This document shows positions 1 to 6,769 of a stretch of DNA of 6,982 nt, piece by piece. Both the position numbers and the translations under genes were made by a program. The stretch comes from Gammaproteobacteria bacterium. Its GTDB lineage: Bacteria > Gemmatimonadota > Gemmatimonadetes > Longimicrobiales > Gaopeijiaceae. The stretch covers positions 1-6,982 of the forward strand of contig JAHEKL010000148.1 in the NCBI GenBank assembly GCA_024638345.1, given 5' to 3'. The notes under the pieces are model-generated. The model was given only the letters and a program-made list of their open reading frames with translations. It made no database searches and was not told where the DNA came from. Every line of letters starts with the position of its first letter. The first letter of the stretch is position 1.

Positions 1-19
1 TTCTTCGGGAGTCTCGTTT

Positions 20-37
20 GCTTCGGATGATCGAAGC
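20..37 (-). other. Perfect 6-bp inverted repeat just downstream of the last gene
   Basis: GCTTCG (20-25) and CGAAGC (32-37) are exact reverse complements separated by a 6-base loop. The element begins seven bases after the stop of the hydroxyacid dehydrogenase gene, where a transcription terminator could sit. On neither strand is it followed by a run of T, so it is not a canonical intrinsic terminator. It could be an RNA-stabilising 3' hairpin, a weak terminator, or chance in GC-rich DNA. The function is inference only. Confidence 0.3.
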
Positions 38-43
38 GGTGGT

Positions 44-1081
44 TCAGTATCCCCTCTGGCGGTCGACCTCGTTCGAAAGGGTTGCTCCGACGAGGAACCT
101 CTCGAGGTTTCCGATGATCAGATCCATCTCGCGTCTCCAGAACTGGCGGGTGACCGCGGAGGTGTGGGGCGTGATCAGCACGTTCGGAAGGCTCCACAGC
201 GGGTGACCCGACGGAAGTGGCTCGGTGTGGAAGACATCCAGACCCGCTCCGCGAAGGTGGCCGTCTTTCAGCGCCTCGATCAGGGCGTCCTCGTCCACGA
301 TGCGACCCCTGGCCACGTTCACCAGAATCGAGCCCTTCCGGAGCGCCCGGATCCGGCTCTCGTCCATGAGGCCTCGGGTAGCGGGCGTGTCCGGGACGGC
401 CAAGACGAGCGCGTCGCTCTCCGTTAGAAGCCGACTGAGACCCTCGTCTCCATGCCACACGGCGACAGCGCCAGATTCCTCGACGGTCGCGCCCACCGAT
501 CTCTTCAGGCCGATCACCCGGGCGCCGAGCCGTTCCGCCCGCCGTGCGACCTCCCGGCCGATCCCACCGTAACCGAGAATCCCGATCGTCATGCTCGCCA
601 GCTCGCGAACCGGTGTCTCCGCGTCCAGAAAGGGACCGTCGTCCCACTCGCCCCGGTGCTGTGCGGAAACGGCGAAGTCCAATCCGCGAGCGAAGTGCAA
701 GAGCATTCCGATCACGGTCTCCGCCATGGGCGGGCCGTGGATTCCGGCGGAGTTGGTGAAGCGGACCGGGCTCGCGAGCATCGTCTCGTGTAGCGATCCA
801 CCCACACCGGCGGCGCCGGAGTGCACCCACTGGAGTGTGTCGGCACCTGCACGAAGGATCGCGGCCGGGATTCCGAATCCGATGTATACCCGAGCCTGTG
901 CGACGGCCTCCAGGACGTCCGGGCTGGGTTCGCTCCTGCCATCCCCCGATCCGTCCACGACGCCGCGTGCGACGTACAGGTCCCAGTCCTCGGGGAGGGC
1001 CTCTCTGAGCTCGTCGACGGCCCACCGGGGCATGGCCCAGATGGGACGCCGGTCTTCGAGATCGACGACCAGCCGGTTCAT
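44..1081 (-). CDS. D-2-hydroxyacid dehydrogenase, NAD(P)-dependent, substrate unknown
   Basis: This 345-residue protein belongs to the D-isomer-specific 2-hydroxyacid dehydrogenase family, which interconverts 2-keto acids and D-2-hydroxy acids with NAD(P)H in the cytoplasm. The Rossmann dinucleotide-binding motif GYGGIG lies at residues 170-175. The family's catalytic residues are all present: Arg258 in NVARGR, Glu287 in DVFHTEP and His306 in ITPHTS. The N-terminal part (about 1-110) and the C-terminal helix fit the split substrate domain, and the length is normal for the family. The ATG start is chosen because the first strand (LVVDLED) follows at once; its ribosome-binding site is poor (GAAAAG next to the start). 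The start lies 19 bases after the asnS stop, so cotranscription is likely. Sequence alone does not separate glyoxylate/hydroxypyruvate reductase, lactate or phosphoglycerate dehydrogenase-like roles. The lack of a C-terminal regulatory extension argues against a long-form SerA. Confidence 0.93.
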   Translation of the reverse strand: MNRLVVDLEDRRPIWAMPRWAVDELREALPEDWDLYVARGVVDGSGDGRSEPSPDVLEAVAQARVYIGFGIPAAILRAGADTLQWVHSGAAGVGGSLHETMLASPVRFTNSAGIHGPPMAETVIGMLLHFARGLDFAVSAQHRGEWDDGPFLDAETPVRELASMTIGILGYGGIGREVARRAERLGARVIGLKRSVGATVEESGAVAVWHGDEGLSRLLTESDALVLAVPDTPATRGLMDESRIRALRKGSILVNVARGRIVDEDALIEALKDGHLRGAGLDVFHTEPLPSGHPLWSLPNVLITPHTSAVTRQFWRREMDLIIGNLERFLVGATLSNEVDRQRGY

Positions 1082-1100
1082 CTTTTCGGTCGGTTCAGGG

Positions 1101-2402
1101 TCACGGAGTCAGCCTCTTCATGAGACGCGGGAAGGGGATGAGCTCGCGAACATGCGTCCGGCCCGTGATCCAAGCCACCGTCCTCTCGATTCCGAGCCCG
1201 AAGCCCGAGTGGACGAAGCTTCCGTAACGCCGCAGGTCCAAGTACCACGCATACGACTCCTCGGGCAGACCCTGCTCCCGGATGCGGGCGCGCAGACGCT
1301 CCAGATCGTCCTCCCGCTGGCTGCCCCCGATGATCTCGCCGTATCCTTCGGGTGCGATCATGTCATTGCACAGCACGGTCCTCGGGTCATCTGGGTTCTC
1401 CTTCATGTAGAACGCTTTCGCCTCCCTCGGATAGTCGTGGACCATGACCGGAAGGTCGAAGTCTTCCGCGAGGAGCGTTTCGTCCGAGCCCCTGAGGTCC
1501 TGGCCCCATTCGATGTCGCTCCCCTTTTCGGCCAGCAGCTCGACCGCCTGGGTGTACGAGAGCCGTGGGAAGGGCGGCTTCACGCCGGAGAGAAGGGTGA
1601 CGTCCCGCTCGAGCAGTTCCAGCTCGTCCGAGCAGCGATCGAGCGCTCGCTCGATCAGGTAGCTGACCACCCGTTCCTGGAGTCTCATGTTTTCTTCCGA
1701 GTCCGCGAACGCGACCTCCGGCTCGAGCATCCAGAACTCGGTCAAGTGGCGGCGGGTCTTCGACTTCTCGGCCCGGAACGTCGGGCCCAGGCAGAAGACC
1801 TTTCGGAAGGCCGGACAGGCGGCTTCCAGATAGAGCTGACCGGTCTGGGCGAGATAGGCCGTCTCGCCGAAATACTCGGTCGAGAAGAGCGTCCCCGCCG
1901 ACTCGCCGATGGATCCCGTCAGGATCGGTGTGTCGATGCGTGTGAACCCTTCCCGATAGAAGAAGTCCTGTGCCGCCTGCATCACTTCCGCACGGACCCC
2001 GAGGACCGCCCTCTGCGCGCCGGACCGAAGCCACAGATGGCGGTGGTCCATCAGGAATTCGATCCCATGTTCCTTCGGCTGGATCGGATAGTCTTCGGAC
2101 CGGGAGATCAAGCGCAGGTCGTGAGCAGAGATCTCGAATCCCCCGGGAGATCTGGCGTCCTCTTTGACCTCGCCTCTGACCTCGATCGTGGACTCATACG
2201 TGAGATCGGTGACGAAATCCCAGCACGCCTCGTCGACCGCGTTCTTCGCCACGACGCACTGAACCACCCCCGTACCGTCACGAACGACGACGAAAGCCAC
2301 CTTTCCGTGTACTCGGGTCGTCTCGACCCAACCGGCCACGCTGCAGTCTTCGCCCTCTACGCTCGCCAGACTCCCCACCTCCGTGTAAGGCTCCCACGCC
2401 AT
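1101..2402 (-). CDS. asnS: Asparaginyl-tRNA synthetase (class IIb)
   Basis: This 433-residue cytoplasmic enzyme charges tRNA-Asn with asparagine using ATP. An N-terminal OB-fold anticodon-binding domain covers about residues 18-100 (VAGWVETTR, VVVRDGTGVVQ). The class II catalytic core follows: motif 1 around 147-161 with Pro159, motif 2 at 209-229 (FRAEKSKTRRHLTEFW, ATP-contacting Arg210), and motif 3 at 400-414 (GFGLGIER, Arg407). TRRHLTEFW and GEIIGGSQRED mark it as AsnRS rather than AspRS. The length and the EKSKTRRHL form match the short Bacillus/archaeal-type AsnRS more than the longer E. coli type; that comparison is from memory of the family. The ATG start is supported by a GGAGG ten bases upstream. 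A 139-base gap separates it from the upstream gene, so it may have its own promoter, although I could not recognise good -35/-10 boxes. Its presence implies direct Asn-tRNA charging in this organism. Confidence 0.96.
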   Translation of the reverse strand: MAWEPYTEVGSLASVEGEDCSVAGWVETTRVHGKVAFVVVRDGTGVVQCVVAKNAVDEACWDFVTDLTYESTIEVRGEVKEDARSPGGFEISAHDLRLISRSEDYPIQPKEHGIEFLMDHRHLWLRSGAQRAVLGVRAEVMQAAQDFFYREGFTRIDTPILTGSIGESAGTLFSTEYFGETAYLAQTGQLYLEAACPAFRKVFCLGPTFRAEKSKTRRHLTEFWMLEPEVAFADSEENMRLQERVVSYLIERALDRCSDELELLERDVTLLSGVKPPFPRLSYTQAVELLAEKGSDIEWGQDLRGSDETLLAEDFDLPVMVHDYPREAKAFYMKENPDDPRTVLCNDMIAPEGYGEIIGGSQREDDLERLRARIREQGLPEESYAWYLDLRRYGSFVHSGFGLGIERTVAWITGRTHVRELIPFPRLMKRLTP

Positions 2403-2470
2403 CAGCCGTTCGCCTCCATCCGTTTGGTCATGGATCGATCGAAGATGTCGAGTCCGGTCGCGGGGGTCAC
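2402..2470 (-). other. Possible 22-codon upstream ORF overlapping the asnS start
   Basis: A GTG at 2470-2468 opens a frame ending in TGA at 2404-2402, which shares its A with the asnS ATG (TGATG). The encoded C-terminal part reads DIFDRSMTKRMEANG; an alternative ATG at 2431 would give only nine residues. The frame is closed upstream by TAG at 2509-2507, so it is not the tail of a longer gene. No clear Shine-Dalgarno precedes the GTG or the ATG, whereas the asnS GGAGG lies inside this frame. The stop-start overlap would suit termination-reinitiation coupling. It could equally be a chance open frame in GC-rich DNA. I recognise no family for it. Confidence 0.2.
2413..2417 (-). promoter_or_regulatory. 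Shine-Dalgarno for asnS
   Basis: GGAGG on the minus strand lies ten bases before the ATG at 2402. It is a full match to the anti-SD core and supports that start for asnS. Confidence 0.65.
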
Positions 2471-2475
2471 CCGCG
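2459..2475 (-). other. GC hairpin in the asnS leader
   Basis: CGCGGGTGACCCCCGCG on the minus strand is a perfect 6-bp inverted repeat (CGCGGG/CCCGCG) around a 5-base loop. It lies 66 bases past the sugar dehydrogenase stop and 56 bases before the asnS start. No T-run follows, so it is not a standard intrinsic terminator. The GTG of the possible upstream ORF sits at the stem-loop boundary. Possible roles are a weak terminator or pause between the two gene blocks, mRNA processing or stability, or control of asnS translation. Chance is also possible at this base composition. Confidence 0.3.
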
Positions 2476-2526
2476 AATGTGCCGCTGCCGGAACCGTCGC
2501 CGCACTCTAACGTGCCTGACGGCGGG

Positions 2527-2542
2527 GAGCGAGCGAGTGAGT
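2527..2542. repeat. Short tetranucleotide repeat (GAGC/GAGT)x4
   Basis: On the plus strand two copies of GAGC are followed by two copies of GAGT, directly after the 3' end of the sugar dehydrogenase gene; the last base touches its stop codon. It is too short to infer phase variation, and it lies outside the coding regions. It is recorded only as local low complexity. Confidence 0.5.
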
Positions 2543-3741
2543 CATCGGTCGAACACGGTTGGGTCGATTCTCAGGATCCGGTCGTCGCCGTCACCCACGG
2601 CACCCCTGCCATCTCTGTTCGAAGTGGTGACATACAGCAGACCGTCCGGTCCGAGCCTGACGGCCCGAATCCTCCCAAGCTCCGAGGCGAAGTGGGCCCG
2701 GAGATCGGACACTTCCCCATTCACGACGACGCCCTCGTACAGCGCCCCTCCCCGCAAGCCCCCGAAGAAGAGCCGATCTCCGACGGAAGCGACGTCACCC
2801 GGAGCCCAGGTGTAGTCCCCTCCCGAGTGGATGACGGGCGGCCTCATCTGCCCGGAGCGTTCATCTCCCTCGATTAGGGGCCAGCCGTAGTTGGCGCCGG
2901 CCTCGATCAGGTTCAGCTCGTCCATCCCGGTCTGGAAACCGGATCTTCCATGCTCGGTGCTCCACAGCCGCCCGTCCCGATCCCAGGCCAGACCCTGGGG
3001 GTTTCTGTGTCCCATCGACCAGACGACGGTCCCGTCCGGATTCGTGGGAGGAACCCCGCCGGAGTCATCGAGACGAAGGATCTTTCCGGCGAGGGATCCG
3101 GACTCCTGGGCGGTGGAGGGCTCTCCAGCGTCACCGGTAGTCACGTACAGCCCACCATCGGGCCCGAACTCGATGCGGCCACCGTCGTGGAATCGATTCC
3201 CGGGGATTCCCTCGACGATGCGAAAGGGATCGACCGGCCCCTGTGGGGTGAGCCTGTAGCGTACCACTCGATTCCGGATCCCTTCCGGTCCGTCCGCCGT
3301 GAACATCAGATAGATCCACTCGTCCGCTTCGGCTGGAGACGTCCGAGCCCCCCCGCCCGAGCTCCCCGACCCGAAGACCGGATGGAGCGCGAGCCCCATC
3401 AGGCCTCCCTCCCCGCCCGCAGAGACACCCTCGATGGTCCAGGTTTCGGCGTCTTCGGGACCATAGGGCACCTGTCCGCTCTCGAACGGCGGCAAGCGAC
3501 TCAGCCGACCGGGTCGCTCGGTGACCAGCAGCCCCCCGTCGGGCAGGAAGGCGATCTCCCAAGGCACCTCGAGTCCCCGGGCCACGACCTCGAGCGCCCC
3601 GGGGGGGAGTTCGGACAGGGACAAGCCTCGCTGGCCCTCAGGTGGATCGTCTGGGCTCATGAAGGCCCGTACCACCGCGTTGCACCCCGCGGAGACCGCC
3701 GTGAGAAGCAGCACGATCGCGAGCGCACGGGCCGCGATCAT
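2542..3741 (-). CDS. PQQ-type soluble aldose/sugar dehydrogenase (glucose/sorbosone dehydrogenase family), exported
   Basis: This 399-residue protein is a six-bladed beta-propeller of the glucose/sorbosone dehydrogenase family (YliI/Asd-like). Known members oxidise aldose sugars with PQQ and Ca2+ outside the cytoplasm. The start is VPWEIAFLPDGGLLVTERPG (59-78). GGEGGLMGLALHP follows at 109-121, and RFHDGG at 183-188 carries the likely catalytic His185. GDAGEP is at 203-208, GHRNPQGL at 244-251 (PQQ-contacting Arg in the family) and ANYGWP at 283-288. It ends with a final blade DRILRIDP. A hydrophobic signal occupies residues 4-18, then Cys20. SAGC is a weak lipobox because Ser replaces the usual Leu at -3, so cleavage by signal peptidase I is the alternative. 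Residues 124-141 form a Gly/Ser/Ala-rich insertion. The ATG at 3741 is preferred over an upstream GTG at 3753 because GGAGG sits five bases before it and it forms an ATGA overlap with recG. No PQQ biosynthesis gene is in view and the substrate is unknown. Confidence 0.9.
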   Translation of the reverse strand: MIAARALAIVLLLTAVSAGCNAVVRAFMSPDDPPEGQRGLSLSELPPGALEVVARGLEVPWEIAFLPDGGLLVTERPGRLSRLPPFESGQVPYGPEDAETWTIEGVSAGGEGGLMGLALHPVFGSGSSGGGARTSPAEADEWIYLMFTADGPEGIRNRVVRYRLTPQGPVDPFRIVEGIPGNRFHDGGRIEFGPDGGLYVTTGDAGEPSTAQESGSLAGKILRLDDSGGVPPTNPDGTVVWSMGHRNPQGLAWDRDGRLWSTEHGRSGFQTGMDELNLIEAGANYGWPLIEGDERSGQMRPPVIHSGGDYTWAPGDVASVGDRLFFGGLRGGALYEGVVVNGEVSDLRAHFASELGRIRAVRLGPDGLLYVTTSNRDGRGAVGDGDDRILRIDPTVFDR

Positions 3742-5870
3742 CCAACCCTCCACATCTTGAGGCGCTCGGCGTGTCGGGTGTCCAGGATCGCGCGGACCCG
3801 CGCATGGTCCGGGTCCCCGAGCTCGGGATCCTTCGAGACGATCCCACGGGCCATCTCTCGGGCCCGGGTCAAGAGCGGCTCGTCGGTCCGCAGATCGGCG
3901 AATCGGAGGAGTGGATCGCGTCCGTGCTGCTGCGCCCCGAAGAGGTCGCCCTGACCCCTGATCTGCAGATCGGCTCGCGCGACCTCGAATCCGTCGTTGG
4001 TCCGACAGAAGACGGTCAGCCTCTCGCGCGCCTGCTCCCCCGGCTCCGCGACCAGGATGCAGATCGAGGGCGTGTCGCTCCGGCCGACACGACCGCGCAG
4101 TTGGTGGAGCTGGCTCAGCCCGAAGCGCTCCGCATGCTCGATGACCATGACGGTCGCGTTAGGAACGTCGATCCCCACCTCGACCACCGACGTGGAGACG
4201 ATCAGATCGATCGCTCCATCCCGGAACGCCCGCATCACCTCGTCCTTCTCGGAGCTCTTCAGCTGTCCGTGGAGGAGCCCGAGCTTGCGATTCGTGAAGA
4301 CCTCGGTCTGGAGACGCTCGTATTCCTGCGTGGCCGCCTTCAGATCGGACTTCTCGGACTCCTCGACGAGTGGAAACACCACGTACCCCTGACGCCCCTG
4401 CGCCAGCTCCTCCTCGACCCGCGTGTAGACCTGCGCTCTTTCCCTCGGGTAGTTCAGGACGGTCTCGACGGGTGTCCTTCCAGGGGGCAGCTCGTCGAGC
4501 AGGCTCAAGTCGAGATCTCCGTACAGGGTCAGGGCGAGGGACCTCGGAATCGGCGTAGCCGACATGACGAGCACGTCGGGTCGAGCGGCTTCGGCTTCCC
4601 CTTCGGCCAGGGCCATTCGCTGTCGTACGCCGAACCGATGCTGCTCGTCCACGATGACCAAGCCCAATCGATGGAAGGTGACGCCCTCCTGGATGAGCGC
4701 GTGCGTTCCGACTCCGATCACGGCGCCTCCCTCGGAGGCGAGCGCTTTGATCGCTTTTCGCTTGTCGGCCGCCCCCCGTCCGCCCGTAAGCAGGACCGCG
4801 TCGATCGGGATTTCGGCGCGCTCGAGCAGCTCGCCGATCGTCTTGTGGTGCTGCTCGGCCAGAAGCTCCGTCGGAGCCATCAACACCGATTGGTAGCCGC
4901 TCTCCGCGGCGAGGAGCATAGAGAAGAGGGCCACCAGGGTCTTGCCCGATCCCACGTCCCCCTGGAGGAATCGGTTCATCCTCCGCGGCGCGCCCATGTC
5001 CTGGTAGATCTCCCTCAGAACACGCGCCTGGGCCTCGGTCAGTTCGAAGTCGAGGCTTTGATGCAGTGGTCGGATGAACTCGTTCGTCCGCTCGAACACG
5101 ATGCCGGGCTGGACCTCGGTCTCACGGTGGCGTGCCAGCGCCTGGACCAGCTGCAGGAAGAAGAGCTCGTCGAAGGCCAAGCGTCGCCGCCCCTCCTCGG
5201 GATCCGACACGGAACCGGGCCTGTGCAGCCGCTGGAAGGCCTCGAACAGGTCCAGGAAGCCCGCTTCCTTCCTGAGCTCCGGCGTCAGATACTCCTCCTC
5301 TTCCGCCTGTTCCAGAAGCCAGTCGAGATTCTTCCTGAAGATCCTCCGCAGGACCCATTGGGGCACGTCCTCGGTGGCCGGATAGGTCACAAAGACCGTA
5401 CCGGCGGGCTCCTCCTCGTCGTTTCGATCCGCTCGGGAGATCAGCGTAAACTCACGCGGATGGATCTGACGGCCATGGAAGTGTTTGACCGGGCCCGTGA
5501 CCAGGATCTGGTCCCCCTCCCTGATCTTACGCTCCAGCCAGGGCTGCCCCGGCCACGAGCAGGTGATGTATCCGGTTTCGTCTTGAAGCACGATCTGGAA
5601 GATCCGGAGTCCGGATCGTGTCGGGATCACGCCCATCGACCGGACGCGACCGGCAGCCGTCGCGTCCTGGCCGACCTTCAGCGATCCGATCGGTTGGATG
5701 GTGGAAGCGTCATCGTAACGCCGAGGCACATGGTAAAGGAGGTCCCTGGCGGTGCCGATATTCAGCTTCTTGAGCGCCTCGGATCGCTTCGGCCCGACCC
5801 CCTTCAGAAACTGAACCGGTCGGTCCAGATGGCTGAAGCCGCTCGAATCAGCCCGCCGCGAAGACCCCAT
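3738..5870 (-). CDS. recG: ATP-dependent DNA helicase RecG
   Basis: This 710-residue protein is a branched-DNA translocase that remodels stalled forks, Holliday junctions and R-loops; the length is usual for RecG. The N-terminal region has FLKGVGPKR (21-29) and an OB-fold wedge domain at about 60-150. The superfamily 2 motor follows: Walker A GDVGSGKT (304-311, Lys310), APTELLAEQ (332-340), DEQH box (408-411), SATPIPR (437-443), STSVVEVGIDVPNA (559-572) and the motif VI arginines in QLRGRVGR (590-597). The RecG-specific TRG region appears as DLQIRGQGDLFGAQQHG (634-650). The ATG start is supported by GAGG nine bases upstream. The gene starts 23 bases inside ftsY and ends in an ATGA overlap with the sugar dehydrogenase gene, so translation is probably coupled on both sides. 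All key residues look intact. Confidence 0.98.
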   Translation of the reverse strand: MGSSRRADSSGFSHLDRPVQFLKGVGPKRSEALKKLNIGTARDLLYHVPRRYDDASTIQPIGSLKVGQDATAAGRVRSMGVIPTRSGLRIFQIVLQDETGYITCSWPGQPWLERKIREGDQILVTGPVKHFHGRQIHPREFTLISRADRNDEEEPAGTVFVTYPATEDVPQWVLRRIFRKNLDWLLEQAEEEEYLTPELRKEAGFLDLFEAFQRLHRPGSVSDPEEGRRRLAFDELFFLQLVQALARHRETEVQPGIVFERTNEFIRPLHQSLDFELTEAQARVLREIYQDMGAPRRMNRFLQGDVGSGKTLVALFSMLLAAESGYQSVLMAPTELLAEQHHKTIGELLERAEIPIDAVLLTGGRGAADKRKAIKALASEGGAVIGVGTHALIQEGVTFHRLGLVIVDEQHRFGVRQRMALAEGEAEAARPDVLVMSATPIPRSLALTLYGDLDLSLLDELPPGRTPVETVLNYPRERAQVYTRVEEELAQGRQGYVVFPLVEESEKSDLKAATQEYERLQTEVFTNRKLGLLHGQLKSSEKDEVMRAFRDGAIDLIVSTSVVEVGIDVPNATVMVIEHAERFGLSQLHQLRGRVGRSDTPSICILVAEPGEQARERLTVFCRTNDGFEVARADLQIRGQGDLFGAQQHGRDPLLRFADLRTDEPLLTRAREMARGIVSKDPELGDPDHARVRAILDTRHAERLKMWRVG
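3747..3751 (-). promoter_or_regulatory. Shine-Dalgarno for the sugar dehydrogenase, inside the recG 3' end
   Basis: GGAGG lies five bases before the ATG at 3741 and within the last codons of recG (Met-Trp-Arg-Val-Gly-stop). It decides the start in favour of the ATG over the in-frame GTG at 3753, which would lie upstream of this site. Confidence 0.7.
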
Positions 5871-6768
5871 CCAGAAATGCCTCGGAGTCGAAGTGATCCA
5901 GATCTTCCAGGGATTCGCCTAGCCCTACGAGCTTCACGGGGACTTCGTGCTCCTCCAGTAGGGCCACCACGATCCCGCCGCGCGCCGACGAGTCGAGCTT
6001 GGCGAGCAGGATCCCGGTGAGCCCCAGGGCCTCGTGGAACGACCGAACCTGGGACACCGCATTCTGCCCGACGGTCGCATCCAAGACGATCAGCGTCTCG
6101 TGTGGTGCGCCGTCCAACTGCCGCTCGACCACACGCTTCACCTTGCGGACCTCCTCCATCAGACCGGGATTCGTGTGCAAGCGGCCCGCGGTGTCGATCA
6201 GGACCACGTCGATCCCTCGAGCCTTCGCCGCCTCGATCGCGTCGAACGCGACGGCCGCCGGATCGCCACCTTCGAGGCCGCGAACGAACTCTGCCCCCAC
6301 CAGGTCAGCCCAGTGCTCGAGCTGCTTTACCGCCCCCGCCCGGTAGGTGTCTCCGGCTGCTATCAGAACGGACCGTCCCTCCTGGATGAAGAGGTGTGCC
6401 AATTTGGCGATCGACGTGGTCTTCCCGACCCCATTGACTCCGACGATCAGATACACCGTGGTTCTCTCGCCCTCGGCGAGCGTAGTGTTCGCCTCGTCGC
6501 CCAGTATCTTGGCCACGCGCTCCCGCAGCGCGTCCCGGAGCTGGATCTCACCCCTGATCTTCCCCCGTCGGGCGAGCGTCTCCACCTCGTCCATGAGACG
6601 CAGCGTGGCCTTGACCCCGAAGTCGGCAGCCAGGAGGCGCTCTTCCAAGGCCTCCAGAGAAGCCTCGTCCATGCCCTCCGACACGACGCGGACATCGGTC
6701 AGCGCGAGGTCGACGACCCGTCTCCAGAGCCCGCTTCGACGTTCGTCCTTCGTCTTGAAGAGCCTCAT
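5848..6768 (-). CDS. ftsY: Signal recognition particle receptor FtsY
   Basis: This 306-residue SRP-family GTPase docks ribosome-nascent-chain-SRP complexes at the inner membrane. The helical N domain spans about residues 15-95 (LEALEERLLAADFGV, typical of FtsY). The G domain follows: P-loop GVNGVGKT (110-117, Lys116), DTYRAGAVKQLEHWA (140-154), DTAGRLHTN (192-200), the G4 region AKLDSSARGG (256-265) and the closing VGLGESLEDLDHFD (281-294). DTYRAGA and AKLDSSARGG differ from the commoner DTFRAAA and TKLDGTAKGG, but the Lys and Asp are kept. There is no long acidic A domain; the basic N-terminus (MRLFKTKDERR, then GLWRRVVDL) may be the membrane-targeting helix. The ATG at 6768 is chosen over an in-frame start 37 codons further up, because that extension lies inside the upstream gene and is not FtsY-like. 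The start is one base from the upstream stop. Its own SD is weak (AAGGAAGG about 15 bases away), so coupling is likely. Confidence 0.97.
   Translation of the reverse strand: MRLFKTKDERRSGLWRRVVDLALTDVRVVSEGMDEASLEALEERLLAADFGVKATLRLMDEVETLARRGKIRGEIQLRDALRERVAKILGDEANTTLAEGERTTVYLIVGVNGVGKTTSIAKLAHLFIQEGRSVLIAAGDTYRAGAVKQLEHWADLVGAEFVRGLEGGDPAAVAFDAIEAAKARGIDVVLIDTAGRLHTNPGLMEEVRKVKRVVERQLDGAPHETLIVLDATVGQNAVSQVRSFHEALGLTGILLAKLDSSARGGIVVALLEEHEVPVKLVGLGESLEDLDHFDSEAFLDGVFAAG
5880..5883 (-). promoter_or_regulatory. Shine-Dalgarno for recG, inside ftsY
   Basis: GAGG lies nine bases before the recG ATG at 5870, within the ftsY coding region. It is a partial but well-placed match. Confidence 0.5.
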
Positions 6769-6769
6769 C

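Noticed and set aside
2459..2475. An intrinsic terminator after the sugar dehydrogenase gene
   Set aside because: The stem is perfect but short, and no T-rich tract follows on either strand. It is listed only as a hairpin.
591..2510. A 639-codon open frame on the plus strand opposite asnS and part of the dehydrogenase gene
   Set aside because: It is codon-aligned with asnS on the opposite strand and shows no domain or credible start. It is a GC-driven antisense shadow of an intact, recognisable enzyme.
2480..2541. A sigma70-like promoter upstream of asnS (TAGAGT as a -10 box)
   Set aside because: The -10 match is only partial, and no reasonable -35 hexamer lies at 16-18 bases. Not enough to call.
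2950..3954. A 334-codon plus-strand frame opposite the sugar dehydrogenase
   Set aside because: The translation is Pro/Arg/Gly-rich without motifs, and the opposite strand carries all the expected sugar dehydrogenase motifs.
3771..6020. A 749-codon open frame on the plus strand opposite recG and part of ftsY
   Set aside because: It is in exact codon register with recG on the other strand, so it stays open simply because recG avoids TTA, CTA and TCA codons, as expected at high GC. Its translation is rich in charged residues with no recognisable domain, whereas the minus strand encodes an intact RecG.
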